From positions 744,001-808,000 of the forward strand of contig NZ_SMLL01000001.1 in assembly GCF_004681965.1 (NCBI RefSeq): a stretch of DNA of 64,000 nucleotides. The letters run 5' to 3'. Under the pieces are notes generated by a model. It saw only the letters and a list, made by a program, of their open reading frames with translations. It was not told the DNA's origin and made no database searches. The position numbers were made by a program, and so were the translations under genes. This document shows positions 50,084 through 59,400 of the stretch, in pieces. Position 1 is the stretch's first letter, and each line of letters starts with the position of its first letter. Source of the stretch: Ramlibacter rhizophilus. Its GTDB lineage: Bacteria > Pseudomonadota > Gammaproteobacteria > Burkholderiales > Burkholderiaceae_C.

Positions 50084-52148
50084 GCGCGACCTCGGCTCTG
50101 GCAATGGCCTCCAGCAGATCGGCGGTCGCGTCCGGTCGCAGGCGGTCGGCAGCACGGACCTGATCGCGGGCGATGCCGAGGGCCTCCAGCCGCGCGTCCT
50201 TGCCGGCCTGGGCTTCGGTGCGATCCATCGCGCCCAGCGCGTCGTAGCTTGCGTACAGTTCCTCGATCTGCCCGGACGCGCGCTGCGCGCTCGCGGGACC
50301 GGGGCCCTCGCGTGACTTCCCCTCGCGACCGTCCGGCGCCATCAGCCCACGCAGCATCAGCGCATGAACGGCACGGAAGCCCGCACGCGAGCGCATGACC
50401 TGCGGAAACGAGAGCGCCAGGCTTCGCAGCAGCGGGTCCTTCAGGGCTGCATCGCTTTCCGGAAACTCCAGCCTGAGCAGCTGGGCTAGTTCGCCGGTAC
50501 ATGGCTGCTGCGGATCGTTGCAGGCCGGGGGCAGCAGGAGCACCTCTCGCAGGGACTGCAGGGTGGCAGCCTCCCTGCGCAGGCTGTCCGGCACCTTGTG
50601 CAGCCCGGTCCAGAAGGAGGTGCCCAGGCGCACGCCCTGTCCGATGGTCTGCGCATGCGTGCCGCTCGCGGGCACGTGCAGCGGCAGCTCGCCCAGGTGG
50701 TCCCAGACCCGGTGGCTGAAGGCGGCGAACAGGGCGACGCGGCTGCCTTCCGGAAATTTGTCGAGTGCCAGTTCGATGCAGGTGCGGGCCATTTGCATCC
50801 GGTCCTCGTAGTCCACGTCGCTGGCGCTTGGATAGAGGAACGAATCGACGACCGCGACAGCGCATGCGCCCCGCCGGTCCTCCGCAAGACCTGCCGCCCA
50901 TTCGATCGCCACGGGGATCAGAGCCTTGCGTCCTTCCAGCACCGGCACGAGCCCGGCGCGAAGCTGCGCGACGGTGAGCCCGTCGGCGACCTTCAGGAAG
51001 GCTGCGAGAAGGGCGCGCCCCTCGGCGCGCTCGGCCAGCGCGCCCAGGCACAGCGCCACTGTCTGCGGCGGGTGGCCGCCGATCGCGCCCACGACCTCAT
51101 CGCGCAGCGCGTCCAGGCTGTCGTCCGGAACCATCCGCAGCCAGTTGCCGAAGTCGCGATCCAGTGCCCGGCGCTCGTCCGCGCGGGGATAGCGGATACG
51201 GTGCGGCGCGTCGCTGTCGGCCAGCAGGTGGGCAAGCACGGTCAGGGACGCGTCCGCGCCTGACGCGGGGCATGCGCTCAGCACCTGCGAGAAGTGGTCC
51301 AGTGTCGCCGCGTCGGCGAGCCGCAGGGCGCGACCGATCCAGCCGGTGCGGTCGCCGACGACGGCATCGATCAGCAAGGTGCTTTCGAAGCCCGCCCACG
51401 TGCTCTCGCGCAACGATGCCAGCGCGGCGAGCACCGTGCGCATGCATCGATCGTCGGTCTCGGCAGCAAGGCGCCTGCCTGTCATGCTGTTGCTCAGGGA
51501 CTCGACGATCCACCCACAGCCTGCCCGCGTCTGGGCATACCAGGCGCAGTACGCGTACAAGTCCCGCAGCAAAGCGGGGTCTGGCGCCATCGCCATTTCG
51601 TCGGCCCAGGTCGTCAAGGCCTCCTGGCGCTCGGCGCTTCCGAGCAGCAGGATCTCCAGCCGGATCGGTGCGCACAGCTCGACGGTCAGGGCGTCCGCTT
51701 GCCGCAGGGCGTGCACCAGGGCGCGAATGGCCTCTTCCGGCACCACCGGCGCGGTCGCACGCAGGAAGTCGGCGATGGCGATCACCCGGCTGGCGGATTC
51801 GCGGACCACGAGCGCGGCCGCACCTGCGAGCAGCGGCATACCTTCGCGGCCTTCCATCGTCTGCGTCGTGCGGGCCAGCGCAGCTCGCAGCTGCTCGCGC
51901 GTGGTCTCGACCAGGGAAGGTGAGGAGAGGAGCACGGCGATCTCGTCCAACACGGAGGCGCCGGCGGACGCGGACTCGCGAGGCGGGCCGGCGGGCACCG
52001 AGACCGCGCGCTCTCGAAGTATCCTGCCCGCAAGGTGCCGTTCGGCGGCGCGTGTCTTCGCGTCTTCCCGGCGGTGGGAGTCAGTGCGGGCTTGGGGAGA
52101 GGAGTGGGATGAGCGCGGCCTGAACGCCGCAGTCAACTTGTTCAACAT
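50022..52148 (-). CDS. 708-residue protein of unknown function
   Basis: I do not recognise the family. The N-terminal 60 residues are basic and Ser/Arg-rich (AAFRPRSSHSSPQARTDSHR) and look disordered; the rest (about 70-640) is rich in Ala and Leu helices without membrane spans or a signal peptide, possibly a helical-repeat fold (e.g. FGNWLRMVPDDSLDALRDEV, CLGALAERAEGRALLAAFL). The C-terminus is Lys/Pro/Ala-rich. Frame-wide codon use is normal for the genome, so it is a genuine gene. It overlaps dsbB by 62 bases at the 3' end, and a TATGAT (52184-52189, minus strand) upstream is a possible -10 box. A basic disordered N-terminus can occur in secreted effectors, but no secretion system is visible. 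Confidence 0.75.
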   Translation of the reverse strand: MLNKLTAAFRPRSSHSSPQARTDSHRREDAKTRAAERHLAGRILRERAVSVPAGPPRESASAGASVLDEIAVLLSSPSLVETTREQLRAALARTTQTMEGREGMPLLAGAAALVVRESASRVIAIADFLRATAPVVPEEAIRALVHALRQADALTVELCAPIRLEILLLGSAERQEALTTWADEMAMAPDPALLRDLYAYCAWYAQTRAGCGWIVESLSNSMTGRRLAAETDDRCMRTVLAALASLRESTWAGFESTLLIDAVVGDRTGWIGRALRLADAATLDHFSQVLSACPASGADASLTVLAHLLADSDAPHRIRYPRADERRALDRDFGNWLRMVPDDSLDALRDEVVGAIGGHPPQTVALCLGALAERAEGRALLAAFLKVADGLTVAQLRAGLVPVLEGRKALIPVAIEWAAGLAEDRRGACAVAVVDSFLYPSASDVDYEDRMQMARTCIELALDKFPEGSRVALFAAFSHRVWDHLGELPLHVPASGTHAQTIGQGVRLGTSFWTGLHKVPDSLRREAATLQSLREVLLLPPACNDPQQPCTGELAQLLRLEFPESDAALKDPLLRSLALSFPQVMRSRAGFRAVHALMLRGLMAPDGREGKSREGPGPASAQRASGQIEELYASYDALGAMDRTEAQAGKDARLEALGIARDQVRAADRLRPDATADLLEAIARAEVALSAKRAPAGAAAPEKPARTQ

Positions 52149-52220
52149 GCGAGAGCGTGAGTCCTAAAGTATTCGGATCGCCAATCATAGGCGCCCCGGG
52201 CACGCGCCCGCCTCCGGTCG

Positions 52221-53570
52221 TCACAGCCCCGAGGGATACGTCTCCGGCGGCTCCATCCCGCTCCACCCACCGGCTTCGTCCAGCGGGTCCACCGCACGCG
52301 TGCGGTCCAGGTGGGCCATCACGTCGAACTGCTGCGGCAGGCGGGTCTCGAAGTAATGGCTGATGCGCTCGGTCTGCGGCATGTAGATCACGCCGATGGC
52401 GCGTTGCAGGCGGGGCGCGGCCAGCAGTGCCTGCAGCTCGGGGTTCTCGCGCAGGGGCAGCCAGAAGTTCGGCTCGGCCGTCTCGTGGAACAGCTCCTCG
52501 CAGCTTCCGGGCAGGCCTTCGCGCACGCGCTTGCGTTCCACCGGCGCGTCCCAGGCCGAGGCCGCCGCCACCGTGCCGGTGTAGGTGGAAAAGCCCACCA
52601 GCATGGCCTGCTGGCCCCAGCGCTCGCGCGCGAGCTGGCCCACGTTCCATTCGCCGCGCTCGCCCATCTCGGTGGCGCTGGCGTCGCCCAGGTGCGAGTT
52701 GTGCGCCCACACCACCATCCTGGGCGGCGGGCCATCGTCCTTCAGGTGGGCGTCGAGCGCCTCCAGGGTCTCCATCATGTGCTGGTCGCGCAGGTTCCAG
52801 GACGAGACCTTGCGGTGGAACATGCTGCGGTAGTACTCCTCGGCATTGCGCACGAGGCGCGCATTCTGCTGCGCGAAGAAGGCCTCGTCGCGCTCCATGC
52901 CGGGCCGGGTGCCGAAGCTCGCGGCGCGCCGGTTCATCTCGCGCAGCTGCTGCACCACCTCGTCCTCGCAGTGCGGCTTCAGGCCGAAGCTGGCCGCGTA
53001 GCCGTAGGCCTGGCTGTCCTCGCCATAGTGGTCGAAGCAGGCGTAGCGTGCACGGGCCCTGCGCGCGGCCTCCGGGTCGGTGCGATCCAGGTAGTCCAGC
53101 ACCTTCTGGATGGAGGCGAAGAGGCTGTACATGTCCATGCCGTAGAAGCCCGCCTGCCGCCGGCGCGGCAGCTTCGCGTTGTGCGCGCGCAGCCACTCGA
53201 CGAAGTCGCGCACCGCGGTGTTGCGCCACATCCAGGTGGGAAAGCGCTCGAAGCCCGCCAGGGCCCGCTCGGCGCTGGCGTCCTCGCCCAGGGAGCGCAC
53301 GTAGCGGTTCACGCGCCAGGCGTCGGGCCAGTCGGCTTCGGCCACGACGGCGGTGAAGCCGTGCTCGGCGACGAGGCGCTGGGTCAGGCGTGCCCGAAGC
53401 TCGTAGAACTCGTGCGTGCCATGGCTGGCTTCTCCCAGCAGGACGATGCGGCCCTGGGCGACGAAGGCAAGCAGCTCGTCGTCGGGCGTGGTGCCATGCA
53501 GGGGGCGCAGGTGGGCGGCGAGGGTGTGCAGCAGGCGGGCGTCGCCGCGCTCCTTGAGGGTGGAAGCCAT
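52221..53570 (-). CDS. Erythromycin esterase-like protein
   Basis: A 449-residue member of the erythromycin esterase (EreA/EreB-like) superfamily. Conserved features are VLLGEASHGTHEFYELR (catalytic-type His and Glu, near 48), VVAEADWPDAWRVNRYV (Glu, near 77) and MVVWAHNSHLGDASATEMG. Chromosomal members rarely act on macrolides and their true substrate is unknown. The ATG at 53570 is chosen; the upstream open codons overlap the previous gene. It is the last gene of an operon with a phosphoribosyltransferase and an alpha/beta-hydrolase-like protein, a combination I know from stress-related clusters in other proteobacteria. Confidence 0.85.
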   Translation of the reverse strand: MASTLKERGDARLLHTLAAHLRPLHGTTPDDELLAFVAQGRIVLLGEASHGTHEFYELRARLTQRLVAEHGFTAVVAEADWPDAWRVNRYVRSLGEDASAERALAGFERFPTWMWRNTAVRDFVEWLRAHNAKLPRRRQAGFYGMDMYSLFASIQKVLDYLDRTDPEAARRARARYACFDHYGEDSQAYGYAASFGLKPHCEDEVVQQLREMNRRAASFGTRPGMERDEAFFAQQNARLVRNAEEYYRSMFHRKVSSWNLRDQHMMETLEALDAHLKDDGPPPRMVVWAHNSHLGDASATEMGERGEWNVGQLARERWGQQAMLVGFSTYTGTVAAASAWDAPVERKRVREGLPGSCEELFHETAEPNFWLPLRENPELQALLAAPRLQRAIGVIYMPQTERISHYFETRLPQQFDVMAHLDRTRAVDPLDEAGGWSGMEPPETYPSGL

Positions 53571-53581
53571 GGCGGCACGCC

Positions 53582-54256
53582 TCAGGACTCGAGCGCTTCG
53601 GCGCTGCGCGCGCGCGCCAGCAGGGCCAGCACCTCGTCGTCGGTGCATTGCGGGAAATCGCGGTACCAGACGCCCACGGCGCCGAACGGTTCGGGCTCCG
53701 CGCCGAAGACCAGCAGGTCCACCAGGGGCCGCAGGCGCGCGGCGGCCGAGGCCGAGCCCACGGGCGCGGCCACGACCACCTGGCCGCGGCCGGCCTGCAA
53801 CTTGCGTACCGCGCGCACGGCCGCCTCCAGCGTGGCGCCGGTGGCCACGCCGTCGTCGACCAGCAGCACGGTGCGTCCGTGCAGGTCCAGGGGCGGCATG
53901 TCCGGGCGATAGACCTGCTCGCGCCGGCGCAGCTCCTCGTGCTCGCGTTCGATCACGCGCTCCACGTCCACAGGCCGCGCCAGGCGCGCGGGCACGGGGT
54001 CCAGCACCTGGATTCCACCCGAGGCGATGGCGCCGATGGCGAACTCCGGGTGACTCGGCAGCCCGATCTTGCGCACGACGAACACGTCCATGGGTGCATG
54101 GAGCGCGCGGGCGATCTCCCAGGCCACCGGCACGCCCCCGCGGGGCAGGCCGAGCACGATCAGGTCACTCGTACCGCGCAGCACGTCGAGTTCGGCGGCG
54201 AGCAGTTCGCCGGCCTGGCGCCGGTCACGCAGGGGAAGTCGGTCCTGCAGGCTCAT
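53582..54256 (-). CDS. Phosphoribosyltransferase-family protein
   Basis: A 224-residue type I PRTase-fold protein. The PRPP-binding loop is VLLVDDGVATGATLEAAVRA (near 125-145) and the hood start is LIVLGLPRGGVPVAWEIA. Related proteins are often fused to a dienelactone-hydrolase-like domain; here that domain is a separate gene just upstream. The base or nucleotide substrate is unknown. The start at 54256 has a ribosome site (GGGAGG). The spacing of 19 and 11 bases to its neighbours indicates one operon. Confidence 0.85.
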   Translation of the reverse strand: MSLQDRLPLRDRRQAGELLAAELDVLRGTSDLIVLGLPRGGVPVAWEIARALHAPMDVFVVRKIGLPSHPEFAIGAIASGGIQVLDPVPARLARPVDVERVIEREHEELRRREQVYRPDMPPLDLHGRTVLLVDDGVATGATLEAAVRAVRKLQAGRGQVVVAAPVGSASAAARLRPLVDLLVFGAEPEPFGAVGVWYRDFPQCTDDEVLALLARARSAEALES

Positions 54257-54275
54257 GAAGCACCTCCCAAGATCC

Positions 54276-54953
54276 TCAGGCGGCCGTCTCGAGCGGCGTG
54301 AGATGGAACTCGAACCAGGCGGCCGCCATCTCGCCGGCGTGATCGAGCACCCCGGCTTCCTCCAGCAGCGGACCGCCGCCGGGGATGACGGCCTGGCTGC
54401 GCTCACCGCGCAGGTGCTGGTAGGCGGCGTCGCTGCGCGCCAGGGTGTCACCGCTGCGGCTGCCGGACAGGAGCAGGGTGGGCGCCCTCACGGCGGCCAG
54501 CACCGCCGGACCGGCCAGGTCGGGCCGACCGCCTACCGACACCACGGCCCGCACCGCGCCGCCCAGGCGCGCCGCCGCAATGAGTGCCACCGGACTTCCG
54601 GCGGCCACGCCGCACAGGCCCAGCGCCGCGTCGCGCAGGGCGGGCTGCTGCTCGATCCACTGGGCCACCTCCAGCACGCGCTGCGTGAGCAGCGGCATGT
54701 CGATGCCCGGTTTACCCGAGAGGGCGTGCGCCTGCTGCTCCTGCGGCGTCAGCAGGTCGATCGCCAGCGAAGCGATACCGCCCAGGTGCAGCTTGCGCGC
54801 GACGGTCCGGTCATCGACGCAGTGGCGTCCCTGGCCCCGGCCGTTCACGAACAGGACCAGCGCCCCGAAGCCCTCCGGCAGGAACAGCTCGCCCTGCAGC
54901 GTGCCCGCTTCGCTGGGAATGCGCACTTCGCGCGTGGGTACCGTCGCTTGCAT
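54276..54953 (-). CDS. Alpha/beta-hydrolase-like protein lacking catalytic residues
   Basis: A 225-residue protein of the dienelactone-hydrolase-like group that usually accompanies or is fused to the PRTase. The strand and elbow regions are recognisable, but the elbow reads LCGVAAGSPVAL where relatives have G-A-S-T-G, so the nucleophile Ser is replaced by Ala. The usual His in the G-A-T-H motif is also missing (VIPGGGPLLEEAG). It therefore looks non-catalytic. The Asp region LLLSGSRSGDTLA remains. It heads the operon with the PRTase and the erythromycin-esterase-like gene. Confidence 0.8.
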   Translation of the reverse strand: MQATVPTREVRIPSEAGTLQGELFLPEGFGALVLFVNGRGQGRHCVDDRTVARKLHLGGIASLAIDLLTPQEQQAHALSGKPGIDMPLLTQRVLEVAQWIEQQPALRDAALGLCGVAAGSPVALIAAARLGGAVRAVVSVGGRPDLAGPAVLAAVRAPTLLLSGSRSGDTLARSDAAYQHLRGERSQAVIPGGGPLLEEAGVLDHAGEMAAAWFEFHLTPLETAA

Positions 54954-55053
54954 GGCCACCTCTCGTGAGGCCATCTTGGACGGCGCACTCGGGTGTGGCT
55001 GTCGGAGCGGCGCCCATCCGCTGTAGGACGCGGCGGGGCGTCCCGGGTGCCCT

Positions 55054-56403
55054 TCAGGCGAGCCGCTTGACCAGCACCAGGCTGCGGCGGTCCCAGTTGT
55101 ACTTGCGCTTGCGCGCCTCGGGCAGCCAGTCCGGGTCCACCTGCACGAAGCCGCGCTTGAGGAACCAGTGCTTGGTGCGGGTGGTGAGCACGAAGATGCT
55201 GTCCAGGCCCATGCCACGTGCGCGCTGCTCCACGCGCTTGAGGATCTTCTCGCCGTCGCCCTGGCCCTGGCTCTGCGGCGACACCGTGAGCGCCGCCATC
55301 TCGGCGGTGCGCGCCTCGGGGTAGGGGTACAGCGCCGCGCAGGCGAAGATCACGCCGTCATGCTCGATGACGGTGTAGTTGGCGACGTCGCGCTCGATCT
55401 CCGTGCGGCTTCGCTTGACCAGGGTGCCGTCACGCTCGAAGGGTTCGATCAGCTGCAGGATGCCGCCCACGTCGTCGGGCACGGCCTCGCGCAGTTCTTC
55501 CAGCTTCTCGTCCACCACCATGGTGCCGATGCCGTCGTGCACGTAGATCTCCAGCAGCAGCGATCCATCCACCGCGAAGGGCAGGATGTGGCTGCGTTCC
55601 ACGCCGGCCTTGCAGGCCTTCGCGCAGTGCTGCAGGTAGAAGCCCACGTCGGTCGCCTGCTGCGCCGGCGGCAGCTGCGCGAGCAAGGCCTCGGCCGCGG
55701 CCAGGGGCAGCTCGGTGTCGATGGGGTTGTCCTCCGCCTCGGGCTCGCCCGCACGCACGCGGATGCCGGGCACCTCGGTCAGGAACAGGAGCTTGTCGGC
55801 CTGCAGCGCGATGGCCACGCTGGTGGCGACTTCCTCCATGGTGAGGTTGAAGGCCTCGCCGGTGGGCGAGAAGCCGAAGGGGGAGATGAGCACCATGGCG
55901 CCGAAGTCCAGCGTGCGGGTGATGCCGGCCACGTCCACCTTGCGCACCACGCCCGAATGCTGGAAGTCCACGCCGTCCACCACGCCCACCGGGCGCGCGG
56001 TGATGAAGTTGCCGGAGATCACGCGCACCGTGGAGCCGGCCATGGGCGTGTTGGGCAGGCCCTGGCTGAAGGCGGCCTCGATCTCGTAGCGCAGTTGCCC
56101 GGCCGCCTCCTGCGCGCAGTCCAGCGCCACTTCGTCGGTGATGCGCACGCCGTGCGAGTAGCGGGCCGGGTGGTTCTTCACCCGCAGCTGCTCGTTGACC
56201 TGCGGCCGGAATCCGTGCACCAGCACGATCCTCACGCCCATGCTCTGGATCAGGGCCAGGTCCTGCGCGATGTGCTGCAGCTTGCCCGCGGCGATGGCCT
56301 CGCCCGCCAGCCCCACCACGAAGGTCTTGCCGCGGTGCATGTGGATGTAGGGCGCCACCGAACGGAACCAGGGCACGAAAGTGAAATTGAAGACGGTGGA
56401 CAT
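55054..56403 (-). CDS. argA: N-acetylglutamate synthase
   Basis: A 449-residue two-domain enzyme that acetylates glutamate in the first step of arginine synthesis. The N-terminal amino-acid-kinase-like domain (about 1-290) starts FRSVAPYIHMHRGKTFVVGL and includes ISPFGFSPTGEAFNLTMEEV. The C-terminal GNAT domain (about 300-445) has LTVSPQSQGQGDGEKIL, the acetyl-CoA loop, and ends with the typical FLKRGFVQVDPDWLP. Length and ends match ArgA. It is divergent from hrpA with 86 bases between. Confidence 0.95.
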   Translation of the reverse strand: MSTVFNFTFVPWFRSVAPYIHMHRGKTFVVGLAGEAIAAGKLQHIAQDLALIQSMGVRIVLVHGFRPQVNEQLRVKNHPARYSHGVRITDEVALDCAQEAAGQLRYEIEAAFSQGLPNTPMAGSTVRVISGNFITARPVGVVDGVDFQHSGVVRKVDVAGITRTLDFGAMVLISPFGFSPTGEAFNLTMEEVATSVAIALQADKLLFLTEVPGIRVRAGEPEAEDNPIDTELPLAAAEALLAQLPPAQQATDVGFYLQHCAKACKAGVERSHILPFAVDGSLLLEIYVHDGIGTMVVDEKLEELREAVPDDVGGILQLIEPFERDGTLVKRSRTEIERDVANYTVIEHDGVIFACAALYPYPEARTAEMAALTVSPQSQGQGDGEKILKRVEQRARGMGLDSIFVLTTRTKHWFLKRGFVQVDPDWLPEARKRKYNWDRRSLVLVKRLA

Positions 56404-56489
56404 CGGGGCACTGAGAGGACCGCGAAAGTGTACGGGAACGCTCGACAGTCACGCGGGCGGCCGGCACGCGCGCGGGATAATCGCGGGCT

Positions 56490-59400
56490 TTGACCGCTTC
56501 GACCTTGTCCGCTTCTGCCTCCGTTCCCGGGTTGCGCATCAGCTTTCCCGACCAGCTTCCGGTCTCGGCCCGCCGCGAGGAGATCATGGCCGCCATCGCG
56601 GCGCACCCGGTGGTGATCGTCTGCGGCGAAACCGGATCCGGCAAGACCACGCAGCTGCCCAAGATCGCCCTGGCGATGGGGCGCGGGCGCTGCAACGCGG
56701 CGCCCGGCCAGCGCGGGCGCCTCATCGGCCACACGCAGCCGCGGCGCATCGCCGCCTCCAGCGTGGCCAAGCGCATCGCCGAGGAACTGCAGACCCCGCT
56801 GGGCGAGGTGGTGGGTTACAAGGTGCGCTTCCAGGACCGCCTCTCGCGCGAGGCCTCGGTCAAGCTCATGACCGACGGCATCCTGCTGGCCGAGACGCAG
56901 ACCGACCCGCTGCTGGAAGCCTACGACACGCTCATCATCGACGAGGCGCACGAGCGCAGCCTCAACATCGACTTCCTGCTCGGCTACCTCAAGCAGATCC
57001 TGCCGCGCCGGCCCGACCTGAAGATCATCGTCACCTCGGCCACCATCGACGCGCAGCGCTTTGCCGAGCATTTCGCGTCCGCGCAGGGGCCGGCGCCGGT
57101 CGTCTTCGTCTCCGGCCGCACCTTCCCGGTGGAGCAGCGCTGGCGGCCCTTCGAGGAGTCGCGCGACTTCGGGCTGAACGAGGCCATCGCCGAGGCGGTG
57201 GACGAGCTGTGGACCGGCCACGCCAGTGGAGACATCCTGGTCTTCCTGCCCGGCGAGCGAGAGATCCGCGAGGCCGCCGACCACCTGCGCGGCCACCTCG
57301 CGCACAAGCCGCTCACCCGCAATGCCGAGGTGCTGCCCCTGTTCGCGCGCCTGTCGCAGGCCGAGCAGGACCGCATCTTCGAGTCGCATGCGGGCCGGCG
57401 CATCGTCCTGGCCACCAACGTGGCCGAGACCTCGCTCACGGTGCCGGGCATCCGCTACGTCGTCGACAGCGGCACCGCGCGCGTCAAGCGCTACAGCTTT
57501 CGCAGCAAGGTGGAACAGCTGCTGGTCGAGCCGATCAGCCAGGCGGCGGCCAACCAGCGCGCGGGGCGCTGCGGCCGCGTGGCCAACGGCATCTGCATCC
57601 GCCTCTACGACGAGGCGGACTTCAACGCCCGCCCGCGCTTTTCGGACCCGGAGATCCTGCGCTCCTCGTTGGCCGGCGTCATCCTGCGCATGAAGTCGCT
57701 GCACTTCGGCTCGGTGGAGGACTTCCCCTTCCTGGAGGCGCCGCAGCGCCGCGCCATCACCGACGGCTACCAGCTCCTGGGCGAACTGGGCGCGATGGAC
57801 GAGGCCAACGAGCTCACCCCCATCGGCCGGGAACTCGCCCGCCTGCCGCTGGACCCGCGCGTGGGCCGCATGATCCTGGAGGCGCGCGAGCGCGGCGCGC
57901 TGGAGGAGGTGCTGGTGGTGGCATCGGCCCTGTCCGTGCAGGACGTGCGCGACCGGCCGCTGGATATGCAGGCGCAGGCCGACCAGCAGCATGCGAAGTT
58001 CGACGACGAGAAAAGCGAGTTTTCGGGGTATCTGAATCTGTGGCGATGGATTCATGAGGCGCGAGGGGGAGGGGCTTCGACAGGCTCCGCCCGAACGGAG
58101 GTTCCGAAAGGCCAGCGCACACCAGCCGTTCGCCCTGAGCTCGTCGAAGGGCCTCGCCACAAACTCTCCAACCGCCAGTACGAACAGCTCCTTCGCGCCA
58201 ACTTCATCAACATCCGGCGCGTGCGCGAATGGCGCGACATCCACACCCAGCTCCTGACGGTCGTCACCGAGCACAAGTGGCGCCTGAACCCCCAGCCGGC
58301 CAGCTACGAGGCCCTGCACAAGTCCATGCTCTCGGGCCTGCTGGGCAACATCGGCTGGAAGATGGAGGACGAGGACGTCTATCTCGGCGCGCGCGGCATC
58401 AAGTTCCACCGCCACCCCGGCGCGCACCTCAAGCGACGCCCCGGGCGCTGGATCGTCGCCGCCGAACTGGTCGAGACCACGCGCCTCTTCGGCCGCGGCA
58501 TCGCCAACATCGAGCCGCAATGGGTGGAGGAGGTCGCTGGTCACCTGCTGAAGAAGCAGTTGCTGGACCCGCACTGGGAGAAGAAAAGCGCGGAGGTCAT
58601 GGCCCTGGAGCGCGCCACGCTGTACGGCCTGGTGATCTACAGCGGCCGGCGCGTGCCCTTCGCCCGCGCCGACCAGCAGGGCGCGCGCGACATCTTCATC
58701 CGCGAGGCGCTGGTGGGCGGGCAGTGGGAGACCACGCTGCCTTTCCTCGCGGCCAACCGCAAGCTCGTGCGGCAGGTGGAGGAACTGGAGCACAAGTCGC
58801 GGCGGCAGGACGTGCTGGTGGACGAGGAGCTGATCTTCGCCTTCTACGACCAGCAGATCCCGGCCGACGTCTTCAACGGCCGCGGCTTCGAAGCCTGGTG
58901 GCAGGGCGAAAGCCGCAGCAACCCGCAGCTGCTGCGCCTCACGCGCGACGAGCTGATGCGCCACGAGGCCGCAGGCATCACCACCGAGGCTTTCCCACGC
59001 ACCATCCGCCTGGGCGGTGTCGATTGCAGCACCGCCTTCCTGCACGAGCCGGGCGATGCGAAGGACGGGCTCACGGTCACCGTGCCTTTGTTCGTCCTCA
59101 ACCAGGTGAGCGAGGAGCGCTGCGAGTGGCTGGTGCCAGGCATGCTCAAGGACAAGGTGCAGGCGCTGCTGAAAAGCCTGCCGCAGAAGCCCCGCTCCCG
59201 CTTCGTGCCACTGCCCGAGTCGGCTGCACGCCTGGCTGCCGAGCTGAGTGCCCCGGAGGTCTTCGGCAGCGGCTCGCTCACCGAGGCGCTTCTGAAGCGC
59301 GTGCGCGCTGAGACCAGCCTGGACGTCAAGCGCACCGACTTCAAGCTCGACATGGTGCCGCCGCACCTGTTCATGAACATTCGCGTGACGGACGAACACG

